Position numbers and translations under genes: made by a program
In this document: piece after piece, positions 56,854-64,000 of the stretch
Layout of the letters: every line of letters starts with the position of its first letter
Position numbering within the stretch: position 1 is the stretch's first letter
The notes under the pieces: generated by a model
Told to the model about the DNA's origin: nothing
Database searches by the model: none
What the model saw: the letters and a program-made list of their open reading frames with translations, nothing else
Assembly: GCF_002077695.1 (NCBI RefSeq)
Contig: NZ_MWUE01000013.1
Location: 124,001-188,000 of the forward strand
Reading direction: 5' to 3'
DNA: 64,000 nucleotides
From: Pantoea latae
GTDB lineage: Bacteria; Pseudomonadota; Gammaproteobacteria; Enterobacterales; Enterobacteriaceae

Positions 56854-58152
56854 GTGAGTAAATTTGATGACTACCCGTTGAGCCGGGTGCCTGCGGGCGA
56901 AAGGCTCTCGCTGTTTAGCGTCGCCCTTGTGCATATGGGTATGCTGACCGCGCTCGATCAGTTTATGCTCGGCGCCGTGCTGGGCAACGGCATGACGCTC
57001 GGCGCCGCCTTTACCGCCATTACCCTCGCCAGCCTGCTGTTTGGCTTTATCACCTTCGCCCTCGGCTACGCCGGCATGCGCGAAGGCTTATCCGGCACGC
57101 TGCTGGCGCGCTGGTGCGGCTTCGGCCGTCACGGCTCGGTGCTGATCGGCCTGCTGGTCGCCGTCAGCCTGCTGGGCTGGTTCGGCATCCAGAACGCGGT
57201 GTTCGCCCGTTCGCTGAGCTACGCCCTGGACGGCAGGCTGAGCTTCGCTCAGGCCGCCTCGCTGTCAGGCGCCGTGCTGACGCTGCTGGTGGCGTTTGGT
57301 TTCAAGGCGCTGCGCTTTACCGCGCGCGTCGCGGTGCCGCTGTTTATCGCGCTGATGGGCTGGATTTTCTGGCATGCGTTTCACGGTCCGGCGGCAAACA
57401 GCCTTCCGCCACTCGTCGCCACCGAGACCATTACCCTGAGCGCCGCCATTACCATGGTGATCGGCGGCGCCATTCTCGCCAGCCTGATGACGCCGGACCT
57501 GACGCGTTTTTCCCGCAGCGGCAAAGACGTTTTCGCCATCACCCTGCTGACGATTCTGGTAGGGGAGTATGGCGTCAACGGGCTGGCCATCCTGATTGCG
57601 AAAGCGCTGCACACCGCCGACATCATCGCCATCATTACTCAGACCACCGCCACGCTGGGGCTGTTCGCCGTGGTCTTCTCTACCCTGCGCGTCAACGATC
57701 TCAACCTCTACTCCTCGACGCTGGGAGTCGCCAACGCCACGGAAGGGCTGACCGGCTTTAAACCGCGCTACAGCGTGATTACGCTGCTGCTGGGTTTTCT
57801 CGGCACCCTCTGCTCGGTGCTGGGCATTCTCGACCGGTTCGTTGATTTTCTTGAACTGCTGGGCGTCATCTTCCCGCCGGTGCTGGGGGTAATGATTGTG
57901 GATTACTATCTGCTGAAGACGGACCGCCAGACGCTGGCGCAGAGTCGCGACAGCAACGCGCTGCCGCCCTCTTCGCAGCCAATCGGCTGGCCTGCGCTGA
58001 TCGCCAGTGTGGCTGGCGGTGCCACCGGGCTGCTGGTTGAGCGCGGCGTGCCGGTGTTTAACTCGATTATCGTCGCCTGTGTCGTCTATCTGCTGACCGC
58101 GCCGCTGATGAAGCGCGCCGCGATAATGCAGAAGCGCCCCGCCGCCGACTGA
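56854..58152 (+). CDS. NCS1-family permease (CodB-like, probably nucleobase or related compound)
   Basis: 432 residues with about 12 hydrophobic segments. The N-terminus YPLSRVPAGERLSLFSVALV and the TPDLTRFSRSGKD segment are typical of cytosine/purine permeases of the NCS1 family. The start is GTG with AAGGAAAA upstream. No deaminase or hydrolase gene lies beside it, so the substrate (cytosine, another nucleobase, allantoin or a thiamine precursor) cannot be decided. Probably cotranscribed with the regulator 20 bp upstream. Converges on an MFS gene. Confidence 0.8.
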   Translation: MSKFDDYPLSRVPAGERLSLFSVALVHMGMLTALDQFMLGAVLGNGMTLGAAFTAITLASLLFGFITFALGYAGMREGLSGTLLARWCGFGRHGSVLIGLLVAVSLLGWFGIQNAVFARSLSYALDGRLSFAQAASLSGAVLTLLVAFGFKALRFTARVAVPLFIALMGWIFWHAFHGPAANSLPPLVATETITLSAAITMVIGGAILASLMTPDLTRFSRSGKDVFAITLLTILVGEYGVNGLAILIAKALHTADIIAIITQTTATLGLFAVVFSTLRVNDLNLYSSTLGVANATEGLTGFKPRYSVITLLLGFLGTLCSVLGILDRFVDFLELLGVIFPPVLGVMIVDYYLLKTDRQTLAQSRDSNALPPSSQPIGWPALIASVAGGATGLLVERGVPVFNSIIVACVVYLLTAPLMKRAAIMQKRPAAD

Positions 58153-58160
58153 CCGCTGCC

Positions 58161-58181
58161 AGCGCGCCTGTTACAGGCGCG
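58161..58181. terminator. Hairpin between the permease and MFS genes, loop contains the MFS stop codon
   Basis: CGCGCCTG (58163-58170) and CAGGCGCG (58174-58181) form a perfect 8-bp stem with the 3-nt loop TTA, which is the complement of the MFS gene's TAA stop. Only a short T run follows on either strand, so termination strength is uncertain. Confidence 0.55.
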
Positions 58182-59472
58182 TTTCGCTCGCCAGCGCGCC
58201 CTGTCTTTCGGCATAGCGCAGCCATCCCCCGATCAGCAGACCGATCAGCGCCAGCGCCAGCACATACCAGGCGGGCGCCAGCGGCGTGACGCGCAGGATC
58301 AGCGTAACAAAAATCGGCGTCAGGCCGCCAAAAATGGCGTAGGCGACGTTATAGGAAAAAGAGATGCCGGTAAAACGCACCGCCGCCGGAAAGGCGCGCA
58401 CCATCAGAAAGGGCACTACGCCCACCACCCCGACGCTCAGTCCGGCCAGCCCATAGTTGAAGAACAGGTTGCTGGCGTCAGGCGTCTGCGCGGCAAAGAA
58501 ATGCCAGCTGGCCGCCGCCAGCAGCAGCGAGCCGCCGGTTAAGGTTTTCGCCGCGCCCAGCCAGTCCACCAGCCAGCCGGCGATCACGCAGCCCACCAGC
58601 AGCATCACCGTCGCCAGGCAGTTAGCCTGCAGGCTCAGCGCCGCGCTGACGCCGTGCTGCTTCTGCATCAGCGCCGGCGCCATCAGGATCACCACCACGA
58701 TACAGGCGGAGAGCAGCCAGGTGAGCAGCATCGAGAGCAGAATAGCGCCTTTATGGTGGGTCAGGACGGTTTTCAGCGGCAGCGCGTCGGCCAGCGTCTT
58801 ACGCTGCTGCATCTCCTGAAACACCGGCGTCTCATGCAGCCAGCGACGCAGATACATCGCCAGCAGGCCGAACAGGCCGCCGAGAAAGAAAGGAATGCGC
58901 CAGCCAATGCTGGCGACCGTTTGCGGCGCCATGCTGCTGTTGATGGCGGTCGCCACCAGCGATCCGAGCAGGATGCCGGCCGTCAGGCCCGCGGTCAGCG
59001 TGCCGCAGGCGAAACCCACGCGCTTTTCCGGCACGTGCTCCGCCACGAACACCCAGGCGCCCGGCACCTCGCCGCCAATCGCCGCGCCCTGCAGCAGGCG
59101 CAGCAGCAGCATCAGCAGCGGCGCGACGATCCCCGCCGTTTCATAGGTCGGCAGCAGGCCCATCGCCAGCGTCGGCAGCGCCATCAGCAGAATGCTCAGG
59201 CTGAACATTTTCTTGCGCCCGACCTTATCGCCGAAGTGCGCCATAATCAGCCCGCCGAGCGGGCGCGCCAGATAGCCGGCGGCGAAAATGGCGAAGGTTT
59301 GCAGCTGACGCAGCCAGTCGGGAATATCGGGCGGAAAGAAGCGTTCGCCAATCACCGCAGCGAAAAACACGAAGATAATAAAGTCGTAGAACTCCAGCGC
59401 GCCGCCGAGCGCGGCCAGCGACAGCGTTTTATAATCCTGACCTTTCAGGCGATGGGCAGCAGGTGAATCCAT
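58171..59472 (-). CDS. MFS transporter, metabolite:H+ symporter (MHS) type
   Basis: 433 residues with 12 predicted membrane segments and the MFS signature AHFGDKVGRKKMFSLSILLM between segments 2 and 3. A second typical segment is RLLQGAAIGGEVPGAWVFVAEH, close to the MHS (ProP/ShiA/YdfJ-like) family. The substrate is not predictable. The chosen start is MDSPAAHRLKGQDYKTL; a start 23 codons upstream adds a non-homologous stretch without a clear ribosome binding site. It lies where E. coli has satP and neighbours. Confidence 0.75.
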   Translation of the reverse strand: MDSPAAHRLKGQDYKTLSLAALGGALEFYDFIIFVFFAAVIGERFFPPDIPDWLRQLQTFAIFAAGYLARPLGGLIMAHFGDKVGRKKMFSLSILLMALPTLAMGLLPTYETAGIVAPLLMLLLRLLQGAAIGGEVPGAWVFVAEHVPEKRVGFACGTLTAGLTAGILLGSLVATAINSSMAPQTVASIGWRIPFFLGGLFGLLAMYLRRWLHETPVFQEMQQRKTLADALPLKTVLTHHKGAILLSMLLTWLLSACIVVVILMAPALMQKQHGVSAALSLQANCLATVMLLVGCVIAGWLVDWLGAAKTLTGGSLLLAAASWHFFAAQTPDASNLFFNYGLAGLSVGVVGVVPFLMVRAFPAAVRFTGISFSYNVAYAIFGGLTPIFVTLILRVTPLAPAWYVLALALIGLLIGGWLRYAERQGALASETRL

Positions 59473-59583
59473 GAGCGTAAAGGTTCCCAGAGTCAAAGAG
59501 ACGGTTGTAAATTTACGCTTACTATACCGTCCATCTTTCACTACACCAGCGCTGCCAGAGGCTATGCCTGAAATGACGAATTT

Positions 59584-60171
59584 TTAGTTATTTATCTCCT
59601 TTATCGCGCTTTTAGGGCGAAAAGCTGCTACCACGTCGCGATGCGTGTCAACATAGGGCCCCTCCAGCAGCTGTAAACAATAAGGTACGGCGGCAAAAAT
59701 GCCCGGCACCGCAACCTTGCCTTCGCCATCCTTCAGCCCCTCCAGCGTCTCCTGAATCGATTTTGGCTGGCCCGGCAGGTTAATCACCAGCGACTGCTTG
59801 CGGATCACCCCGACCTGACGCGACAAAATCGCCGTCGGCACGAACCGCAGGCTGATCTGGCGCATCTGCTCGCCGAAACCCGGCATCTCACGGTCGGCGA
59901 CCGCCAGCGTGGCGTCGGGCGTGACGTCGCGGCGCGCCGGACCGGTGCCGCCGGTGGTCAGCACCAGATGACAGAAGCGCTCGTCCACCAGCTCGCAGAT
60001 CGCCTGTTCGATCAGCGGCTGCTCGTCCGGCACCAGGCGGGTTTCGGTGGTAAATGGGGTCGCCAGCGCGCGGCTTAGCCAGGCTTCCAGCGCCGGAATG
60101 CCCTGATCCTGATAAATGCCGTTCGCGGCGCGATCGGAAACGGAGATCAGGCCAATGCGTAAAGTATCCAT
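59584..60171 (-). CDS. mog: Molybdopterin adenylyltransferase Mog
   Basis: Adenylylates molybdopterin before molybdate insertion in molybdenum cofactor synthesis. 195 residues, the E. coli length, with TTGGTGPARRDVTPDATLAV and NLPGQPKSIQE typical of the MogA/MoaB fold. An upstream in-frame start adding 13 residues is rejected because homology begins at MDTLRIGLIS. About 110 bp separate it from the MFS gene upstream in coordinates, which is transcribed in the same direction. Confidence 0.95.
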   Translation of the reverse strand: MDTLRIGLISVSDRAANGIYQDQGIPALEAWLSRALATPFTTETRLVPDEQPLIEQAICELVDERFCHLVLTTGGTGPARRDVTPDATLAVADREMPGFGEQMRQISLRFVPTAILSRQVGVIRKQSLVINLPGQPKSIQETLEGLKDGEGKVAVPGIFAAVPYCLQLLEGPYVDTHRDVVAAFRPKSAIKEINN

Positions 60172-60250
60172 GATGTTGTTACCCGGGTTGACCGCAAAGC
60201 GGTAAGACAAAAGAGGAATAGCAGGAAGGATAATAGAAAGTAGGGCAAAG

Positions 60251-60279
60251 CGAAAACCGTGGCGGTCAGGCCGCCACGG
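60251..60279 (-). terminator. Terminator of talB
   Basis: On the minus strand an 8-bp stem CGTGGCGG/CCGCCACG with a 5-nt loop is followed by GTTTTCG, just after the talB stop. The T run is short. Confidence 0.65.
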
Positions 60280-60286
60280 CCACAGA

Positions 60287-61240
60287 TTACAGCAGGTCGG
60301 CGATCATTTTCTCAAGCTTGCCCTGGTCGACGGCGAAGTTGCGGATGCCTTCCGCCAGTTTCGCCACCGCCATCGGATCCTGATTGTGCTGCCACAGGAA
60401 CTCCGACTCGGTCATTTTCGCCGGACGCGCTTTGACGTCGCCGCTGTAGCTCAGCTTGCGCTCAACCGCGCCTTCGCTCTCCGCCAGCTCTTTCAGCAGC
60501 GCCGGAGAGATGGTCAGACGGTCGCAGCCCGCCAGCTCGAGGATCTCGCCGACGTTACGGAAGCTCGCGCCCATCACCACGGTTTCATAGCCGTGCTGCT
60601 TGTAGTAGCTGTAGATTTCAGACACCGACACCACGCCCGGATCTTCGTGCGGCGCGTACTCTTTTTTGTCGGTGTTGTTTTTGTACCAGTCGAGGATACG
60701 GCCAACGAACGGGGAGATCAGGAACACGCCCGCTTCCGCGCAGGCGCGCGCCTGGGCGAAGGAGAAGAGCAGCGTCAGGTTACAGTTGATGCCCTCTTTT
60801 TCCAGCTGCTCCGCCGCGCGGATGCCCTGCCAGGTTGACGCCAGCTTGATCAGGATGCGGTCGTTGCTGATGCCCGCGTCGTTGTAGAGTTTGATCAGGC
60901 TGCGCGCTTTGGCGATGCTGCCTTCGGTGTCGTAAGAGAGACGCGCGTCGACTTCGGTGGAGATGCGGCCCGGGATCAGCTTCAGGATCTCCAGACCGAT
61001 GTTGACGGCCAGCTTGTCCGATACCAGCGAAATCAGCTCATCTTTGCTGCCGTTCTGCTCGCGCGCCCAGCTAATCGCTTCGTCGATCAGCTTGCGGTAT
61101 TCCGGGATCTGCGCGGCGTTCAGGATCAGAGAAGGGTTGGTGGTGGCATCTTGCGGCTGGTAGAGCTTCATCGCTGCGATATCGCCGGTGTCGGCGACAA
61201 CGGTGGTGAGTTGACGCAGGGAGGTGAGTTTGTCCGTCAT
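60287..61240 (-). CDS. talB: Transaldolase TalB
   Basis: Pentose-phosphate enzyme that moves a dihydroxyacetone unit from sedoheptulose-7-phosphate to glyceraldehyde-3-phosphate. 317 residues, as in E. coli TalB. The Schiff-base lysine is in [13 protein letters not shown] (near residue 132); [10 protein letters not shown] near residue 31 and [11 protein letters not shown] are family signatures. Located between mog and yaaA as in E. coli, but without yaaJ. Confidence 0.96.
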   Translation of the reverse strand: MTDKLTSLRQLTTVVADTGDIAAMKLYQPQDATTNPSLILNAAQIPEYRKLIDEAISWAREQNGSKDELISLVSDKLAVNIGLEILKLIPGRISTEVDARLSYDTEGSIAKARSLIKLYNDAGISNDRILIKLASTWQGIRAAEQLEKEGINCNLTLLFSFAQARACAEAGVFLISPFVGRILDWYKNNTDKKEYAPHEDPGVVSVSEIYSYYKQHGYETVVMGASFRNVGEILELAGCDRLTISPALLKELAESEGAVERKLSYSGDVKARPAKMTESEFLWQHNQDPMAVAKLAEGIRNFAVDQGKLEKMIADLL

Positions 61241-61448
61241 GTCTCTTGTCTCTTGTGTAATGTCAGGGTGAAAAAGGCTGTTGCGATAATATCATGCGGC
61301 AACCGAGGCGCAAGGACGTCAAATGCCGTTTACGATAGCGCAAACGAATGGCTGCGATTTGCCGCGCGCGGCGCCTTTTTTGCTACACTCGGCAGCCTGA
61401 TTATTAGCCCCTTCCCTGTAGCGACAAGGGATAAACGAGGAAGCGACT

Positions 61449-62225
61449 ATGTTAATGGTGATCTCACCCGCCAAAACGCTCGATTTTAGCAGCCCGCTGG
61501 CGACCCAGCGTTTTACCCAGCCTGCGCTGTTAGAAAAATCACAGCAGCTGATCGAGGTGGCGCGCGATCTCTCACCGGCGCAAATCGCTTCGCTGATGAG
61601 CATCAGCGACAAGCTGGCGCTGCTAAATGCCGAACGCTTTAACAGCTGGCAGCCCGAGTTCACGCCGGAAAACGCGCGTCAGGCGATCCTGGCGTTTAAG
61701 GGCGACGTCTACACCGGCCTGCAGGCGGAGAGCTTCAGCGAGGCGGATTTCGACTTCGCGCAGCAGCATCTGCGCATGCTCTCTGGCCTCTACGGCGTGC
61801 TGCGTCCGCTCGACCTGATGCAGCCCTATCGTCTGGAGATGGGCATTAAGTTCGCCACGCCGGCCGGCAACGATCTCTACAGCTTCTGGGGCGATCTGCT
61901 GACGCAGCAGCTTAACGACGCGCTGCGGGCGCAGGGCGACGCGGTGCTGATCAATCTGGCGTCGGACGAGTATTTCCGGGCGATCAAGCCGAAGCAGCTA
62001 GAGGCGCGGCTGGTGAAGCCGGTGTTCCTCGATGAGAAAAACGGCGCGTTTAAGGTGATCAGCTTCTACGCCAAAAAGGCGCGCGGGCTGATGAGCCGCT
62101 ATATCATTCAGCATCGCCTGACCGATCCTGAGGCGCTGAAAGGGTTTGATGTCGACGGCTATTTCTATGACGAGGCGAGCAGCGGCGAGAACGAGCTGGT
62201 GTTTAAGCGTTACGAGCAGAAGTAA
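61449..62225 (+). CDS. yaaA: Peroxide stress protein YaaA
   Basis: 258 residues of the DUF328 (UPF0246) family, starting [17 protein letters not shown]. In E. coli YaaA is induced by OxyR and lowers free iron during hydrogen peroxide stress, and it binds DNA. The family segments NLASDEYF and [17 protein letters not shown] are present. A structured repeat lies between its end and thrC. Confidence 0.94.
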   Translation: MLMVISPAKTLDFSSPLATQRFTQPALLEKSQQLIEVARDLSPAQIASLMSISDKLALLNAERFNSWQPEFTPENARQAILAFKGDVYTGLQAESFSEADFDFAQQHLRMLSGLYGVLRPLDLMQPYRLEMGIKFATPAGNDLYSFWGDLLTQQLNDALRAQGDAVLINLASDEYFRAIKPKQLEARLVKPVFLDEKNGAFKVISFYAKKARGLMSRYIIQHRLTDPEALKGFDVDGYFYDEASSGENELVFKRYEQK

Positions 62226-62246
62226 CGCTCAGGGCGGCCGACCGGC

Positions 62247-62384
62247 GACTGGCAAACTTAAAACGCGGGTGACATGGGCCGAAGAGCAAAGCGTCTCGCG
62301 CAAGGGATTGCGCGAGCCGAGCCGCCATGGATGGCTATTTTTGCGTCTTTGCGATCGGACCTTGTCACCCGCGTCAGCACCTTA
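62247..62384 (+). repeat. Structured dispersed repeat, copy 3
   Basis: Third copy of the family at 13928-14061 and 26987-27125. The terminal stem pairs 62263-62282 with 62355-62374 (18 of 20). One hairpin has a 9-bp stem CTCGCGCAA/TTGCGCGAG around a GGGA loop (62295-62316), another is GCCA-TGGA-TGGC (62324-62335), and the GCAAAG/CTTTGC inner stem is kept. Its right edge touches the thrC stop codon, between convergent yaaA and thrC. Confidence 0.85.
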
Positions 62385-63671
62385 TCAGGCCTTAAGTAAA
62401 AACGCGCGCAGCGGCGCGAAATCCGCCGGCATGGTGTGCGACAGCAGCGGCAGCCCGGCGCGGTCCGCCAGCTCCTGCGGCAGCGGCAGCGCCTGCCCCA
62501 GAATCGCTTCTACGCTCTCCTTAAACTTCGCCGGGTGCGCGGTGCCGAGGAACAGACCAAACTCCCCTTCCTGCAGCTGATCGCGCAGCAAGCGATAGGC
62601 GATGGCCGCGTGCGGCTCGGAGATATAGCCGATTTCCGCCAGCTCGCGCATTGTCGCTTCGGTGGTGTCGTCGCTGACCGCGCCGTAGGCGAGATCGGTT
62701 AAACGCCAGGTTTTGCGGCGGAACAGCTCCTCGACGCGCGGCCAGTTGTTCGGCTGGCTGACGTCCATGGCGTTTGACAGCGTGGCGACCGTGGCGTTGG
62801 GCGTCCAGCTGCCGCCCTGCAGAAAGCGCGGCACGGTGTCGTTGGCGTTGGTGGCGGCGATAAAACGCTTAATCGGCAGCCCCAGCGATTTTGCCAGCAG
62901 GCCGGCGGTGAGATCGCCGAAGTTGCCGCTCGGCACCGACACCACCAGCTGATTGCGTTTCTCCTGCGGCAGCTGCGCCACCGCTTCGAAGTAGTAGCAG
63001 ATCTGCGCCAGCAGGCGGCTGATATTGATGGAGTTGGCGGAGTTCAGGCCGATCGCCTTTTTCAGCTCCTCGTCGTCAAACGCCTGTTTTACCAGCGCCT
63101 GACAGGCGTCGAAGTCGCCGTCGATGGCGATGGTTTCGATATTGCCGCCCAGCGTGCAGAACAGCTTCTCCTGCAGTGGACTGATTTTGCCCTGCGGATA
63201 GAGGATCACCACGCGCACGTTTTCCATGCCGTAAAAAGCGTGGGCCACCGCCGCGCCGGTGTCGCCGGAGGTAGCAGTCAGAATGGTGATCTGCTCGTCC
63301 GCGCCTGACACGTAGGAGAGCATCTGCGCCATAAAGCGGCCGCCAAAATCTTTAAACGCCAGCGTCGGGCCGTGAAACAGCTCCAGGCATGAGATATCGT
63401 CGCTCACCTTGGCCACCGGCGCCGGGAAGGCGAAGGCGGTTTTAACGCGCTCGGCCAGCTGGTGCGGCGCGATTTCGTCGCCGATATAGGCAGACAGAAT
63501 TTTGCTGCTGCGGCTGACGAAATCCATCTCCAGCATCGCGTCGATGTCGGTCAGCTCGAATTCCGGCAGCTCCAGCGGGAAGAAGAGCCCCTGCTGCGAT
63601 CCGAGGCCCTGTTTCACCGCCTGCGAAAAGCTCACCTGCTCGTTATGATCCTTAAGGTTGTAGAGTTTCAT
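62385..63671 (-). CDS. thrC: Threonine synthase ThrC
   Basis: PLP enzyme that converts O-phosphohomoserine to threonine. 428 residues, the E. coli length, starting MKLYNLKDHNEQVSF. The PLP-binding lysine is in GPTLAFKDFGGRFM (near residue 107), and the phosphate-binding region SVPSGNFGDLTAG is present. Third gene of thrABC, 3 bp after thrB. Confidence 0.97.
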   Translation of the reverse strand: MKLYNLKDHNEQVSFSQAVKQGLGSQQGLFFPLELPEFELTDIDAMLEMDFVSRSSKILSAYIGDEIAPHQLAERVKTAFAFPAPVAKVSDDISCLELFHGPTLAFKDFGGRFMAQMLSYVSGADEQITILTATSGDTGAAVAHAFYGMENVRVVILYPQGKISPLQEKLFCTLGGNIETIAIDGDFDACQALVKQAFDDEELKKAIGLNSANSINISRLLAQICYYFEAVAQLPQEKRNQLVVSVPSGNFGDLTAGLLAKSLGLPIKRFIAATNANDTVPRFLQGGSWTPNATVATLSNAMDVSQPNNWPRVEELFRRKTWRLTDLAYGAVSDDTTEATMRELAEIGYISEPHAAIAYRLLRDQLQEGEFGLFLGTAHPAKFKESVEAILGQALPLPQELADRAGLPLLSHTMPADFAPLRAFLLKA

Positions 63672-63674
63672 GCG

Positions 63675-64000
63675 TTATCCCAGTTTACGTGCGCCAGCCG
63701 TATCAAGGCGGCAAATATGGACGAAGCCTTCATCATTCTGCAGATAGTGCTGGCGCAGCCAGTCTGCCATCCGCTGCGCCGTTTCCATCTGATTGCAAAC
63801 GGCGAAAAGCGTGGGGCCGGAGCCGGAAATGCCGCAGGCCAGCGCGCCGATATCCACGGCGGCCTGACGCGCTTCGGCAAAGCCCGGCAGCAGTCGGGTG
63901 CGGTAAGGCTCAGCAATCACATCCTGCATCAGTTTAGCGGCCAGCAACGGCTGGCGCGTGTGGCAGGCATGAATAAAGCCTGCCAGCAGGCGGCCATGCT
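63675..64000 (-). CDS. thrB: Homoserine kinase ThrB (3' part, runs off the window)
   Basis: GHMP-family kinase that phosphorylates homoserine. About 108 C-terminal residues are visible, from [20 protein letters not shown] to [16 protein letters not shown], including the GHMP motif 3 segment [15 protein letters not shown]. The start and the ATP-binding motif lie outside the window. The frame stays open to the window edge. Confidence 0.96.
   Translation of the reverse strand, partial: HGRLLAGFIHACHTRQPLLAAKLMQDVIAEPYRTRLLPGFAEARQAAVDIGALACGISGSGPTLFAVCNQMETAQRMADWLRQHYLQNDEGFVHICRLDTAGARKLG

Overview
The window is 64 kb of a GC-rich gammaproteobacterial chromosome. It runs, in inverted orientation, along the part of the Escherichia coli map between thrBC and murE (thrB-thrC-yaaA-talB-mog ... 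dnaKJ ... nhaA-rpsT-ribF-ileS-lspA-fkpB-ispH-dapB-carAB ... folA-apaHG-rsmA-pdxA-surA-lptD-djlA-rluA-rapA-polB-yabI-thiQPB-sgrR-setA-leuDCBA-ilvIH-cra-mraZ-rsmH-ftsLI-murE). Protein sequences are very close to, but not identical with, the enterobacterial ones. Several genes of the E. coli map are absent (leuO, araCBAD, the kef/cai block, rihC, nhaR, satP and neighbours). This points to Enterobacterales outside the E. coli/Salmonella group, most likely Erwiniaceae (Pantoea, Mixta or Erwinia). The genus is an inference from gene content and composition.

Layout. 1-4.5 kb: start of the division and cell-wall cluster (mraZ-rsmH-ftsL-ftsI-murE, leftward) with its promoter and MraZ repeats. 4.9-8.3 kb: cra and ilvIH. 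9.0-13.9 kb: leu operon with leader peptide and attenuator. 14.1-17.2 kb: sugar-phosphate stress locus (setA, a short SgrS-like RNA, sgrR). 17.2-20.6 kb: TPP riboswitch and thiBPQ, followed by yabI, polB, rapA and rluA. 27.9-36.2 kb: djlA and the lptD-surA-pdxA-rsmA-apaG-apaH string, converging on folA. 36.5-43.5 kb: a general porin, carAB with ARG boxes and a RutR operator, and dapB. 43.7-44.3 kb: a foldback mobile element. 44.3-50.0 kb: ribF-ileS-lspA-fkpB-ispH. 50.3-55.3 kb: rpsT, nhaA, dnaJ and dnaK with a sigma-32 promoter. 55.7-59.5 kb: an accessory block (GNAT acetyltransferase, LuxR-type regulator, NCS1 permease, MFS transporter). 59.6-64.0 kb: mog, talB, yaaA, thrC and the 3' part of thrB.

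Most genes are ordinary housekeeping genes. The unusual material is non-coding. (1) A 134-139 bp structured repeat occurs three times, in one orientation, just after leuD, rapA and yaaA. Its terminal stem and inner hairpins are kept by compensatory base changes, giving a cloverleaf-like fold. (2) A 595 bp foldback element with IS4-like 17 bp ends lies between ispH and dapB. It appears to have inserted into the loop of the ispH-operon terminator, duplicating 11 bp, and it carries its own terminator. (3) Both element types use the same small hairpin, a perfect stem closed by a GGGA or TGGA loop. Also notable are an SgrS lacking the SgrT reading frame, a candidate small RNA upstream of dnaK, loss of leuO and nhaR, and the accessory transport/regulator block.
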